A stretch of DNA of 64,000 nt from contig DHZH01000006.1 of assembly GCA_002414385.1 (NCBI GenBank), forward strand, positions 310,001 through 374,000. Reading direction: 5' to 3'. Origin of the DNA: Gammaproteobacteria bacterium UBA5109. Lineage in GTDB: Bacteria > Pseudomonadota > Gammaproteobacteria > Pseudomonadales > Pseudohongiellaceae. The notes under the pieces are model-generated. The model saw only the letters and a list, made by a program, of their open reading frames with translations, ran no database searches and had not been told where the DNA came from. Shown in pieces: positions 37,566 to 46,909 of the stretch; within the stretch, counting starts at the first letter, position 1; each line of letters opens with the position of its first letter. Position numbers and translations under genes: made by a program.

Positions 37566-39257
37566 ATGAGCAGAAAAATCAGTGGTGCAGAATACCCCTT
37601 GGCAAAAATATTTAGCTCGGACTTTGAATATGTCATTCCGTCCTATCAGCGTCCTTACGCTTGGACGGTAGATCAGGCTTCAGAGCTATTCGACGATCTC
37701 TTTGATTTTTACTCTTCAGAGCCTGATGAAGGATATTTTCTGGGCAGCATTGTGCTGATTAAGCAAGAAGGCCTGCCTTATTCTGAGGTCATCGACGGCC
37801 AGCAAAGACTTACTACGCTAACAATATTGCTGTCTGTACTAGCGTTCAATATGCAAGGAAGCCAGCGCGACACGCTTTGCAAGTATATTTTAGAGCCGGG
37901 TAACGAATTTGAGGGGCTGGAGCCAAAGCCGAGGCTCACTTTACGTGAACGAGACAAATCCTTTTTCCTCAAGTACGTGCAAGAACTCAAGTTTGATGAG
38001 CTGTTTGCACTAGACGAAAAAGGCGTTGATAACGAATCCCGCCTGAATATAAAAAAGAACGCACTTTTGTTCAAAAATCGTGTGACTAAATCATTAAAAG
38101 ATGATGCTGAAAAGATTAAAGGCTTTGTCGCTTTTTTGCTGCAAAGATGCTTTTTGGTGGCAGTCTCTACCCCAAGCCAGCAATCAGCGTTTAGAGTGTT
38201 CTCGGTAATGAATAGCCGAGGCTTAGACCTTCAGCCTACCGATATTATAAAAGCCGATATCATCGGAAAGTTGCAATCCGATCAGGAGCGTGAGAGCTAC
38301 AATGAGCGCTGGGAAGATATGGAAGTAGAGTTAGGGCGCGGTGGATTTAACGATCTTTTCACCTATGTCCGAATGATACATGCTAAGGAGAAAGCCAAGC
38401 GATCTTTGCTGGATGAGTTTCGTGAGCATGTGCTTAAAGAAAACCCTGAGCCCGACAAGTTAATATCTGAAATATTGGAGCCCTATGCGAATGCACTAGC
38501 GATCGTGCGACAAAGCTCTTACGAGGCAACCTCCCATGCAGAAGAGGTGAATAAATATCTTCGATGGTTAAATAGGATCGATAATTCGGATTGGGTTCCT
38601 ACAGCGATAAAGTTCTTATCAGACAAGAAAAATGAACCTGAATATGTTGCTTGGTTCTTTGAGCGTCTTGAGCGCTTGGGTGCTTTTATGCACGTATGTG
38701 CGCTGAACATTAATGAACGAATTGAGCGTTATAATAAAGTGGTTTCAGAATTGGAGTCACCACATTCACTCACTTCACCTCTGGCCACTATTGAGCTTTC
38801 TGATACAGAGAAAGAGAAAATGCGCGAAGCGTTGGCTAGTAATATTTATGAGCTCACACCAAGGCGTCGCAACTACCTAATACTGAGGCTAGATGCATTT
38901 ATGTCAGATGGCGCTGCATCTTACGATCCAACAGTGCTAACAATCGAGCATGTTTTACCACAAACCGTAGACCCTGCTAGTGAATGGGCTTCATTATGGG
39001 TAGACCCAACTGAAAGAAAGCAATGGGTGCATAAAATCGCCAACCTTGTTCCTTTAAATAGAAGACGAAACTCCCAAGCACAAAACTATGATTTCGCTAG
39101 AAAGAAAGAAGCTTACTTTTCTGGTAAAAAAGGCGTGTCATCATATGTTCTAACCACGCAAGTACTGAATAGCCCTGCATGGACTCCAGAATATCTTGCT
39201 AAAAGGCAACAAGAATTGCTGGATGTTCTTGAAGACAATTGGAGGCTAAGAGCTTGA
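37566..39257 (+). CDS. GmrSD-like DUF262/DUF1524 (HNH) protein
   Basis: 563 residues. The N-terminal DUF262 (ParB-like NTPase) domain has DGQQRLTTL at residue 77 and VPSYQRPYAW before it. The C-terminal DUF1524 HNH nuclease has TIEHVLPQT (His about 462) with later NLVPLNRRRN and NYDFARKK. This is the single-chain form of GmrSD-type type IV restriction enzymes, which cut modified DNA. It is inserted between Mod and Res, 12 bp and 1 bp from them. Confidence 0.9.
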   Translation: MSRKISGAEYPLAKIFSSDFEYVIPSYQRPYAWTVDQASELFDDLFDFYSSEPDEGYFLGSIVLIKQEGLPYSEVIDGQQRLTTLTILLSVLAFNMQGSQRDTLCKYILEPGNEFEGLEPKPRLTLRERDKSFFLKYVQELKFDELFALDEKGVDNESRLNIKKNALLFKNRVTKSLKDDAEKIKGFVAFLLQRCFLVAVSTPSQQSAFRVFSVMNSRGLDLQPTDIIKADIIGKLQSDQERESYNERWEDMEVELGRGGFNDLFTYVRMIHAKEKAKRSLLDEFREHVLKENPEPDKLISEILEPYANALAIVRQSSYEATSHAEEVNKYLRWLNRIDNSDWVPTAIKFLSDKKNEPEYVAWFFERLERLGAFMHVCALNINERIERYNKVVSELESPHSLTSPLATIELSDTEKEKMREALASNIYELTPRRRNYLILRLDAFMSDGAASYDPTVLTIEHVLPQTVDPASEWASLWVDPTERKQWVHKIANLVPLNRRRNSQAQNYDFARKKEAYFSGKKGVSSYVLTTQVLNSPAWTPEYLAKRQQELLDVLEDNWRLRA

Positions 39258-39258
39258 T

Positions 39259-42200
39259 ATGATGAAGCTGCATTTTGAAGATGATCTCGATTACCAGAAG
39301 GCCGCGATTGATTCAGTCGTTAACCTGTTTAAGGGGCAGGAAATATCACGCTCTGAGTTCACAGTAACTTTTCAGCCAGACTCAAGCCCAAACTTTTCAT
39401 TGGGTATGGAAGAGAGCCAGCTTGGTATTGGTAACAGGCTTTTACTGGTGGATGAAGAGATTGAAGAAAACCTTCGTAAGACTCAGTTAACGAATGGCCT
39501 ACGCCCCTCAGAAAAGCTCGCTAGTGGTGACTTTACCGTTGAGATGGAAACAGGAACGGGCAAAACCTATGTCTACTTGCGCACGATTTTTGAGCTAAAC
39601 AAAAATTACGGTTTTACCAAGTTCGTGATTGTTGTGCCATCTGTTGCTATTAAAGAAGGCACCTATAAAACATTGCAAATCACTCAAGAGCACTTTGAAG
39701 GCTTGTACCCCAAAGCCAAGGGGTATGAGTACTTCCTCTATGACTCTAAGAAGCTTGGGCAGGTGCGTAACTTTGCTACAAGTTCTAACATCCAAATTAT
39801 GGTCACGACGGTTGGTGCCATTAACAAAAAGGATGTAAACAACCTTTATAAAGAGAACGAGAATACAGGTGGCGAGAAGCCCATTGATCTGGTTCGCGCT
39901 ACCAATCCAATTATTATCGTCGATGAGCCTCAGAGCGTCGATGGTGGTTTGACGGGTAAAGGGAAGGAAGCCCTAACGGCAATGAACCCGCTTTGTACTT
40001 TGCGTTACTCTGCCACCCACGTCGATAAACACCATATGGCCTTTCGCCTTGATGCAGTGGATGCGTATGAGCGTGGCTTGGTAAAGCAAATCGAGGTCGC
40101 GTCATTGCAAATCGATAGCGGTAATAACAAGCCTTATATCCGCTTGGATTCGACTAGCAATAAGAAAGGCTCAATCACCGCTAAAGTCGAAATAGACGTG
40201 CAGCGTGGCAAAAATATCAAACGTGAATTCTTAACCGTTGAAGATGGCGATGACCTTGAGCAGGTTACCAATCGTGCAATCTACGAAAATATGCAAATCG
40301 GCACAATTACGTGCGGCAAAGGCAACGAGTCTATTGAGGTCAAAGGTGAGGGCTTTGATCAAACCCTCAAAGTGGGTGAAGCCATAGGTGGCGTAGACCC
40401 CGATGAAATAAAACGCCTCATGATCCGCCGCACGATCAAAGAGCATTTTGATAAAGAGTTAACCTTTGCCGCAAATAAACAGCCTATAAAAGTATTGAGC
40501 CTTTTCTTCATCGATAGTGTTGAGCATTACCGTCAATATGATGAACACGGCAATGTTGTCTTGGGTAAGTATGCCAAGATGTTCGAGGAAGAATATCGCA
40601 AACTGGCCAAGTCGGCGGATTATCAAAGCCTTTTTAAAGAGATTGACCTGGAGTCAGACGCCTCCGAGGTTCACAACGGTTATTTCTCTATCGACAAAAA
40701 AGGGAATTCAGTAGAAACAGCAGAAAACAATCAAGCAGGCCGTGATAACGCAGAACGTGCATACAGCTTGATTATGAAAGAAAAAGAGAAGTTGCTTAGC
40801 TTTGACACTAAACTGAAATTCATCTTTTCTCATTCTGCTCTGAAAGAAGGCTGGGACAACCCTAATGTATTCCAGATATGCACCCTGCGTGATATGGGCA
40901 GCGAGCGCGAAAGACGCCAGACACTAGGACGTGGATTGCGGCTATGTGTAGACCAAAATGGTATGCGCTTGCGTGGTAATGAGATTAACACGCTGACCGT
41001 TATCGCTACGGAAAATTACGAGAAGTTTGCTGAAAATCTGCAAAAAGAAATCGAGCAAGATACAGGAATACGGTTCGGCATTGTTGAAGAGCACCAATTT
41101 GCCGATATTAAAGTCGTCTCCGATACAGGCGAGCCGCAAGCGCTTGGCTTTGACCAATCTAAAAAGGTATGGCAGTTCTTAAAAGACGAGAGCTTCGTTG
41201 ATGCTAAAGGTAAGGTTCAGGATACACTCAGAGCAGCATTGAAAGATGGTACTTTTGAACTATCAGAAGACATTAAGCAAGAACTGGTTGAAGCGCATGG
41301 TGAGGCACAGGCAGGGATAGTCGCGTCTGATATTCAAGGTGTATTGCGCAAGCTGGCTGGCAAGCTCGACATTAAAAATGCCGATGATCGTAAGATTATT
41401 CGCACTCGGGAAGCTGTGCTGGAGTCTGATGAATTCAAGGCGCTTTGGGATCGCATTAAGTACAAAACCACCTATCGCGTAGATTTTGATAACCTCAAAC
41501 TGATCAACGATTGTGCGGAAGCTATTCGTGCATGCCCGCCAATTACCAAGACCCGCGCACAATTCCGAAAGGCTGATATTGCTATTGGTAAAGGTGGTGT
41601 TACAGTAGGTGAAACGTCGGCATCTGGATTCACTACGATTCATGAAAATGATATCGAGTTGCCGGACATTATCACTGACCTACAGGATAAAACCCAGCTA
41701 ACACGCAAAAGTATCGTGCAGATACTTCGCGATAGCCGAAGGCTTCAAGACTTCACTCGCAACCCTCAGCAATTTATGGACTATTGCTCTGAAGCGATAA
41801 ACCGCACTAAACGCTTGGCTTTGGTAGACGGCATTCGATATACCAAAATCGGTGAAGATCACTTCTATGCTCAAGAGCTTTTCAAGCAAGAAGAGCTGAA
41901 AGGCTATCTAAAGAACACCTTGGAAACGCAAAAGTCGGTTTACACCCATGTAGTCTATGACTCGGCGGGTGTAGAAAAAACCTTCGCCGAAGATTTAGAA
42001 AAGAACGAAAAAGTGAAGGTTTACGCCAAGCTACCTGCATGGTTCAAAGTTCCCACGCCTCTAGGCACCTACAACCCAGACTGGGCAGTAGTTGTTGAAG
42101 ATAATGGCGAAGAGAAACTCTACTTCGTTGTGGAGACAAAAGGCAGCACATGGTGGGATGATCTTCGCCACCTTGAAGGCGCGAAAATCAAATGCGGCGA

Positions 42201-42294
42201 AAAACACTTTGATGAAGTAGCCAAAGATATCAAAAACCCAGCCCAGTACATCAAGTCTACCGATGTCGATGGCATGATGGGATATGTGGAATAG
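39259..42294 (+). CDS. Type III restriction Res-like helicase-nuclease
   Basis: 1011 residues. Motif I METGTGKTYVYLRT, motif II IIIVDEPQSVDG (DEPQ, usual for Res), motif III LRYSATH, and second-lobe motifs SALKEGWDNPNVF and RRQTLGRGLRL. The C-terminal PD-(D/E)xK nuclease has NPDWAVVV at 939-946 and VVETKG around 958-962. With Mod it should form an ATP-dependent type III-like restriction complex. Starts one base after the DUF262 stop. Confidence 0.93.
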   Translation: MMKLHFEDDLDYQKAAIDSVVNLFKGQEISRSEFTVTFQPDSSPNFSLGMEESQLGIGNRLLLVDEEIEENLRKTQLTNGLRPSEKLASGDFTVEMETGTGKTYVYLRTIFELNKNYGFTKFVIVVPSVAIKEGTYKTLQITQEHFEGLYPKAKGYEYFLYDSKKLGQVRNFATSSNIQIMVTTVGAINKKDVNNLYKENENTGGEKPIDLVRATNPIIIVDEPQSVDGGLTGKGKEALTAMNPLCTLRYSATHVDKHHMAFRLDAVDAYERGLVKQIEVASLQIDSGNNKPYIRLDSTSNKKGSITAKVEIDVQRGKNIKREFLTVEDGDDLEQVTNRAIYENMQIGTITCGKGNESIEVKGEGFDQTLKVGEAIGGVDPDEIKRLMIRRTIKEHFDKELTFAANKQPIKVLSLFFIDSVEHYRQYDEHGNVVLGKYAKMFEEEYRKLAKSADYQSLFKEIDLESDASEVHNGYFSIDKKGNSVETAENNQAGRDNAERAYSLIMKEKEKLLSFDTKLKFIFSHSALKEGWDNPNVFQICTLRDMGSERERRQTLGRGLRLCVDQNGMRLRGNEINTLTVIATENYEKFAENLQKEIEQDTGIRFGIVEEHQFADIKVVSDTGEPQALGFDQSKKVWQFLKDESFVDAKGKVQDTLRAALKDGTFELSEDIKQELVEAHGEAQAGIVASDIQGVLRKLAGKLDIKNADDRKIIRTREAVLESDEFKALWDRIKYKTTYRVDFDNLKLINDCAEAIRACPPITKTRAQFRKADIAIGKGGVTVGETSASGFTTIHENDIELPDIITDLQDKTQLTRKSIVQILRDSRRLQDFTRNPQQFMDYCSEAINRTKRLALVDGIRYTKIGEDHFYAQELFKQEELKGYLKNTLETQKSVYTHVVYDSAGVEKTFAEDLEKNEKVKVYAKLPAWFKVPTPLGTYNPDWAVVVEDNGEEKLYFVVETKGSTWWDDLRHLEGAKIKCGEKHFDEVAKDIKNPAQYIKSTDVDGMMGYVE

Positions 42295-42308
42295 AGGGAA
42301 TTAACATT

Positions 42309-44264
42309 ATGAGCGCTGAGCAAACTCAAGAGTTAACTTTAGAAACGTCATTTGACCAGAGATTTATACAAGACTATCTCGGAAAAGGGATGTCTTCAGA
42401 CGTGATAACCGCAATTGTCGAATTGATCGCTAATGCTTGGGATGCTGGTGCCAGAAGGGTAAAAATTGAATGGCCTACGGAAGATAATGAGAAGTTTTCT
42501 ATTACCGATGATGGCCATGGATTGACGACTGATGAATTTTCACAACGCTGGACGCGACTTTCATACAACCGTCAGCAAGGACAGGGTAGTCAAGTTGAAA
42601 TACCTAGCGATAATGAAATAACGCGCCTGCGTACTGCATATGGTAGAAATGGTAAAGGACGATTTTCAGCATTTTGTTTTGCAGATGGTGCTTATTATGT
42701 GGAGACACGCAGAGGTAGTGAGCACAATTGTTTTGAGGTTAAAATTTCCGCTGGTCATCAGCCATTCAAATATCAATCAGACAACCTTCCTGACCCGAGT
42801 TATTTGTTCCATGAGAATCATGGGACTGCGGTGTTTGCAAAGAATATCAAGCACGTTGGTATTCCAGAAGACAAAATCAGATCTGAAATAGGCTTGAGGT
42901 TCTTAACTGACCCTGATTTTTCAGTTGAGCTAAATGGTGCAAAGATTCAGTTTGGCGATATCGATGCTGAAAAAGTGAGCATATTGAGCTTCACGTATAA
43001 AGGTGAAACCGTACACATTCGCGCAATTCAAACTGATAAATCCGATAAAAATACTCATCAGCACGGCGTGGCTTGGCACGCAAATAACCGATTGGTGGGT
43101 AAATGTTGCTGGGATGGTCTGCGGAATGACAATATTCTTGATGGTCGTACTTCATACGCTAAGAAGTACACCTTTATTGTTGATGCGAGCCAGCTTGCTA
43201 ATTTTATAGAGGCAGATTGGTCTGCGTTCAAAAAGACTGAAGAGGTCTTCGAGTTCTATGATTCTGCAAAAACTGTAATCGGTGACTATCTTCGTGAACT
43301 TACGAAGGAGAGTCGCGCAGAAACCACTCAGCGTTTAAGAGAAAATAATCGTCAAAGTTTAAGTAAAACCGATATGGTGGGAGTTGGACGCTGGAATGAG
43401 TTTATTGAGCAAGTTCAGGTGGACTGCCCGAAATTGACAGATCAAGAACTTGATAGTGTCGCTGGAATTCTGGCCAATTTAGAAGCTTCAACATCACAAT
43501 ATTCTCTAATTCATAAGTTTAAGGATTACACTCCCCAGGATTTTGATGATTTGAACTCTTTGCTTGATGACTGGAATGTTCAGTCTGCAAAAGCAGTGTT
43601 AGATGAGGTCAAGTACCGTTTAACACTGGTCGAAAGCATTCGCGAAAAAGTCCACAAAAAGGATACTCTTGAAGTGCAAGAGCTACAGCCTCTGTTTAAA
43701 AAGGGGTTGTGGATATTTGGCCCTGAGTTTGAATCAATTGAATATACCTCCAATGAAGGTATGACTAATGTCCTCAAAAAACTTTTCAAAATTGATGAAA
43801 AAGGCTCATTAAATCGACCTGATTTTGTTGTTTTGCCAGAAGGTTCAATTGGAGCCTATGGACAGTATGGCTACGATGACGATGGATTGGAAACAGGTAT
43901 TACGAAGGTCGTTATTGTTGAGCTGAAGAAACCCGGCGTTTCTCTTGGTGACGAAGAAAAAGGACAGTGTTGGAAGTATGTCAAAGAACTGTATGAAAAA
44001 GGGGCAATTCTTCCTGATGCAAGGGTTGATTGTTATCTATTAGGCGAAACCATTGCTAAGCAGGAAAGCGGAATGAATACACACAAAGATGGAATGGTTT
44101 GTGTGAAGCCCTTAGTTTTCGACACAGTGCTCAAACGTGCAGAGACGAGATTACTTAACTTACATAAAAAGATAGAGAATTCCCCGTTCTTGGATCATGA
44201 AAAAATTCAAGACTTTCTTCAGAAGAATACTGTCCAGCCTAATGAACAGAAGAATTTGATATGA
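42309..44264 (+). CDS. GHKL ATPase fused to a PD-(D/E)xK nuclease domain
   Basis: 651 residues. The N-terminal Hsp90/MORC-type ATPase has the N box VELIANAWDAGA (Asn42), G1 box DDGHGL (67-72) and G2 box GRNGKGRFS. A helical middle leads to a C-terminal domain with RPDFVV (Asp505) and VVIVELKKPG (Glu538, Lys540), a plausible PD-(D/E)xK nuclease core. ATP-driven N-terminal closure could clamp DNA and gate the nuclease. It would be the 'ATPase' of a helicase-methylase-ATPase (Hma-like) set. Its stop overlaps the next ATG by 4 bp. Confidence 0.82.
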   Translation: MSAEQTQELTLETSFDQRFIQDYLGKGMSSDVITAIVELIANAWDAGARRVKIEWPTEDNEKFSITDDGHGLTTDEFSQRWTRLSYNRQQGQGSQVEIPSDNEITRLRTAYGRNGKGRFSAFCFADGAYYVETRRGSEHNCFEVKISAGHQPFKYQSDNLPDPSYLFHENHGTAVFAKNIKHVGIPEDKIRSEIGLRFLTDPDFSVELNGAKIQFGDIDAEKVSILSFTYKGETVHIRAIQTDKSDKNTHQHGVAWHANNRLVGKCCWDGLRNDNILDGRTSYAKKYTFIVDASQLANFIEADWSAFKKTEEVFEFYDSAKTVIGDYLRELTKESRAETTQRLRENNRQSLSKTDMVGVGRWNEFIEQVQVDCPKLTDQELDSVAGILANLEASTSQYSLIHKFKDYTPQDFDDLNSLLDDWNVQSAKAVLDEVKYRLTLVESIREKVHKKDTLEVQELQPLFKKGLWIFGPEFESIEYTSNEGMTNVLKKLFKIDEKGSLNRPDFVVLPEGSIGAYGQYGYDDDGLETGITKVVIVELKKPGVSLGDEEKGQCWKYVKELYEKGAILPDARVDCYLLGETIAKQESGMNTHKDGMVCVKPLVFDTVLKRAETRLLNLHKKIENSPFLDHEKIQDFLQKNTVQPNEQKNLI

Positions 44265-44809
44265 ATATACTTTTTCGTCTGCTACTTGCATTTAATGCAA
44301 CGTCATTGCTTGTAATTATTTTTGTTGTGCAAAAAGGCTATTCGTTGGGATATTTTTTTCCAATTTTGTGCCCCTATTTGGACGGGGTTGCGAATTACAT
44401 TTCTTATCTGGTGTATTTGCTTGTTCCTGTTTTATTGACATGGTTAAGCGTCATTCTTTGTCCATACTTGGGTAAAGATGAGTTTAAGTCTGGAAGTATC
44501 GTTTCGATTGAGCATGCCAACAATAGCTTTCTGCCAAGTTATTTAGGCTACTTTTTTGTCGCTCTGAGCATTGGAGGCTGGGAAGCTCTTTTCTTTGTCT
44601 ACGGGGTTTTGTTTGTCTTTACATTTCTATCGCAAGCTCTTTATTTTAACCCGTTGTTTTTACTCTTCAGATTTGAGTTCTATAACATAGTGACGAAAGA
44701 TGGCGCAGCAGTTTTTTTGATAAGCCGTAATCGCTATAAACTACCAAGCGACGTTGCCATAGATAAGGCATATCGCATTAATGATTATACTTTCATAGAG
44801 AAGGACTGA
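44261..44809 (+). CDS. KwaA-like membrane protein (Kiwa-like)
   Basis: 182 residues with four to five membrane helices (LLLAFNATSLLVIIFVV, ISYLVYLLVPVLLTWLSVIL, YLGYFFVALSIGGW, ALFFVYGVLFVFTFL) and a soluble tail with FEFYNIVTKDGAAVFLISR. Size, topology and pairing with the next gene resemble KwaA of the Kiwa anti-phage system. ATGA overlap with the ATPase gene and one base to the next gene. The assignment rests on pattern and pairing. Confidence 0.6.
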   Translation: MNILFRLLLAFNATSLLVIIFVVQKGYSLGYFFPILCPYLDGVANYISYLVYLLVPVLLTWLSVILCPYLGKDEFKSGSIVSIEHANNSFLPSYLGYFFVALSIGGWEALFFVYGVLFVFTFLSQALYFNPLFLLFRFEFYNIVTKDGAAVFLISRNRYKLPSDVAIDKAYRINDYTFIEKD

Positions 44810-44810
44810 T

Positions 44811-45638
44811 ATGGATTTTTTGATAGCAAAAATAAAGAGGATGACTAATCCTTCTCACTATAAGGTAATTTCGGATCATACTATATATGATTTCGACTTG
44901 TCTCAGTATTCACTGATAGAATATTCTCCTGATCATAATCTTGATGAAGACGGGTTGTTTAAGGTTTCCAATTTCAGTGAGAAAGGCTTCTGTTTGGACT
45001 TTTTAAAAACAGACGTCATGTCGGCAAACTATGATCAGATACCTTCAAATAAATACCAGAAAATATCTTATTTGTGCTCCGTTCAGGATGATGCTTTTTG
45101 TTTTCAAAAAGTAACCCCGACCACGTATTTAAATCGCAGTATATTGAAGTTGGGTGAGAATGTATCAATTGAAAGCAATGCAAATAAGATATTTCTAAAC
45201 CCCTTTCCTGACGCGATTTATGTTCCGAGCCAAAATATTTTGGTCTTTCGAAATCTGGGAACTATATCCAGCATCTTCAAAGGAATTGATACTCTGTATA
45301 AAGAGGCAACCCAAGAAGAGGTGGAGACCTTCTTGGATGAACCCTTTATTAATATTTCTGGCGAGTACGATGCTTCAAAAGTTAGTAAACCAAATAGAAA
45401 GCGAATAGCGCTAGCAATGGAGTCGTTTGCTCATTTGGATGGTGATGAAAAAGGCCAAATTCTGGACTACATTCATGACTATTGTGAAAATATTGAATAT
45501 GACGATGGTGAAAAAGCCTTTTCTATTTCTACGGATGAAGAGCTAAAATTTTTACTTTATGGTATCGAGCAACGGTTCTATACAACAATGCTCGGGCAAG
45601 AAAAGAGGCTGGCCAATTCCATTCAAACCTTGGGCTAA
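44811..45638 (+). CDS. KwaB-like DUF4868 protein (Kiwa-like)
   Basis: 275 residues, soluble. The block FPDAIYVPSQNILVFRNLGTISSIFKGIDTLYKEA and the final helical region (RIALAMESFAHLDGDEKGQILDYIHDY) look like the DUF4868 domain of KwaB, the DNA-binding partner of membrane-bound KwaA. It is the last gene of the nine-gene operon and is AT-rich. A divergent member at best, so confidence is moderate. Confidence 0.6.
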   Translation: MDFLIAKIKRMTNPSHYKVISDHTIYDFDLSQYSLIEYSPDHNLDEDGLFKVSNFSEKGFCLDFLKTDVMSANYDQIPSNKYQKISYLCSVQDDAFCFQKVTPTTYLNRSILKLGENVSIESNANKIFLNPFPDAIYVPSQNILVFRNLGTISSIFKGIDTLYKEATQEEVETFLDEPFINISGEYDASKVSKPNRKRIALAMESFAHLDGDEKGQILDYIHDYCENIEYDDGEKAFSISTDEELKFLLYGIEQRFYTTMLGQEKRLANSIQTLG

Positions 45639-45641
45639 AAA

Positions 45642-45821
45642 TCAAGGGCATGGAGCCCTTGATGCAAGTTCGTTTTCGATATTTTCCAGTGAAGCCAATG
45701 CGTTCACGCGTTCCAGTGTTTGCGGCTTACTTTTTGCCAGCTCGTTAAAAACCTTTCTATGTAGTCCATAAAGCTCGTTCGTGTTTTTGGCTGCCAGTTC
45801 AAATCTTGTAATCAATCTCAT
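45642..45821 (-). CDS. Small helical protein convergent with the defence operon
   Basis: 59 residues from ATG 45821 with a near-ideal CAGGAGGTAACA ribosome site. Sequence MRLITRFELAAKNTNELYGLHRKVFNELAKS is mostly helical. A perfect 8-bp hairpin (45841-45861) lies just upstream of the ribosome site. Small proteins of this look occur in mobilization regions; function unknown. Confidence 0.65.
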   Translation of the reverse strand: MRLITRFELAAKNTNELYGLHRKVFNELAKSKPQTLERVNALASLENIENELASRAPCP

Positions 45822-46362
45822 TGTTACCTCCTGTTTTTGGAGGCCGTGACTGCCACGGCCTTTGTATGGCCGCGTGTTTGTGCAAAGTGACTGATCTGCA
45901 CCTTGGGTCGCAATAATGTGAAGAAGCTTTACGCTTGTTGATCCATTGTCACGTTGCGCTAGTGGTAATGCTAAAAGGCAGTGCTGGTTAAGGGCTGAAT
46001 CAGGTGGTCGCTGATTGATTGAAAAATGCTGGGTAGTGCTAAAGCACGACTGCTTTGAAAGGCGTTGAAAGTTTTCGCTGAGCTTGGCTGAAAGTTCAAT
46101 AAGGTGTGAACACTGATCGTGTTCGCTTGATTCAATAATTACGTGCCCCTTTTGGGTAAACGTCAAAATATCACACAACTTGTCTCCATCAAGACATCCC
46201 CCTTCCTTCCGCGCCCGAAAAGACTGGGCTTGTGCAGGACGGGCGGTTCCCCCTGTCTGGATTGCGCCAAAACATGTGATCTTACGCTCGCTTCTCTCGC
46301 TCCTTTGTCTGGGGTTTTCAACCCCAAAAGGGGATGTGTTTTTAAGATTAAGGAGAAAAGCA
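45822..46362. other. Non-coding, hairpin-rich region upstream of ardA
   Basis: 541 bp without a convincing gene. Hairpins: 45841-45861 (8 bp), 45998-46016 (AATCAG/CTGATT), 46036-46047 (GTGCT/AGCAC), 46108-46124 (GAACAC/GTGTTC), and GGGG/CCCC/GGGG segments at about 46311-46333 just before the ardA ribosome site. It may be a leading-region single-strand promoter, an origin-type region or a structured RNA; the sequence does not decide. Confidence 0.45.
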
Positions 46363-46875
46363 ATGAGCGAAGAAATCAGAATTTATGTGGCATGTTTGGC
46401 AGCGTATAACAGTGGCTATTTGCACGGTGTTTGGATTGATGCAACGGCGGACATTGACGACATTCAAGACCAAATAAACAGCATGTTGGAATCCAGCCCT
46501 GTAGAGGATGCAGAAGAATACGCCATTCACGACTTTGAAGGTTACGGCAGTTATCGCCTGTCAGAGTATGAAGGCATAGAAAGTGCGCACGAAGTAGCTT
46601 GTTTTATTGAAGAGCATGGCGAGATAGCCGCCGAGTTGATTAGCCATTTTTCAACGCTTGAAGAAGCACAGAAAGCCATGGAAGAGGATTATCAAGGCGA
46701 GTATGCAAGCCTCTCGGATTACGCGCAGGAAATCACGGAAGAAACCAGCGAAGTGCCAAGCCATTTAGAGTTTTATATCGACTATGACCGCATGGGGCGC
46801 GACATGGAAATGAGCGGCGATATTTTCACAATCGAAACTGGCTATCAGGAAGTGCATGTATTTTGGAACCGCTAA
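46363..46875 (+). CDS. ardA: ArdA-family antirestriction protein
   Basis: 170 residues from ATG 46363 with AAGGAGAAAAGCA upstream; the frame is open further back but ArdA proteins are ~165 residues. The protein is strongly acidic and has the family features IYVACLAAYNSGYLHGVWIDA, EYAIHDFEGYG and HLEFYIDYDRMGRDMEMSGD. ArdA mimics bent DNA to block type I restriction enzymes during entry of a mobile element. Its place in the transfer region near the relaxase fits a leading-region role. Confidence 0.92.
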   Translation: MSEEIRIYVACLAAYNSGYLHGVWIDATADIDDIQDQINSMLESSPVEDAEEYAIHDFEGYGSYRLSEYEGIESAHEVACFIEEHGEIAAELISHFSTLEEAQKAMEEDYQGEYASLSDYAQEITEETSEVPSHLEFYIDYDRMGRDMEMSGDIFTIETGYQEVHVFWNR

Positions 46876-46909
46876 GGCGGTTCTCTTCATGCGGAAAGGG
46901 AATTTTAAA

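Noticed and set aside
31168..45638. BREX or DISARM system
   Set aside because: No PglZ, BrxC, DrmB (DUF1998) or phospholipase D gene is present; the helicase-methylase set with Res and a GHKL ATPase does not match either definition.
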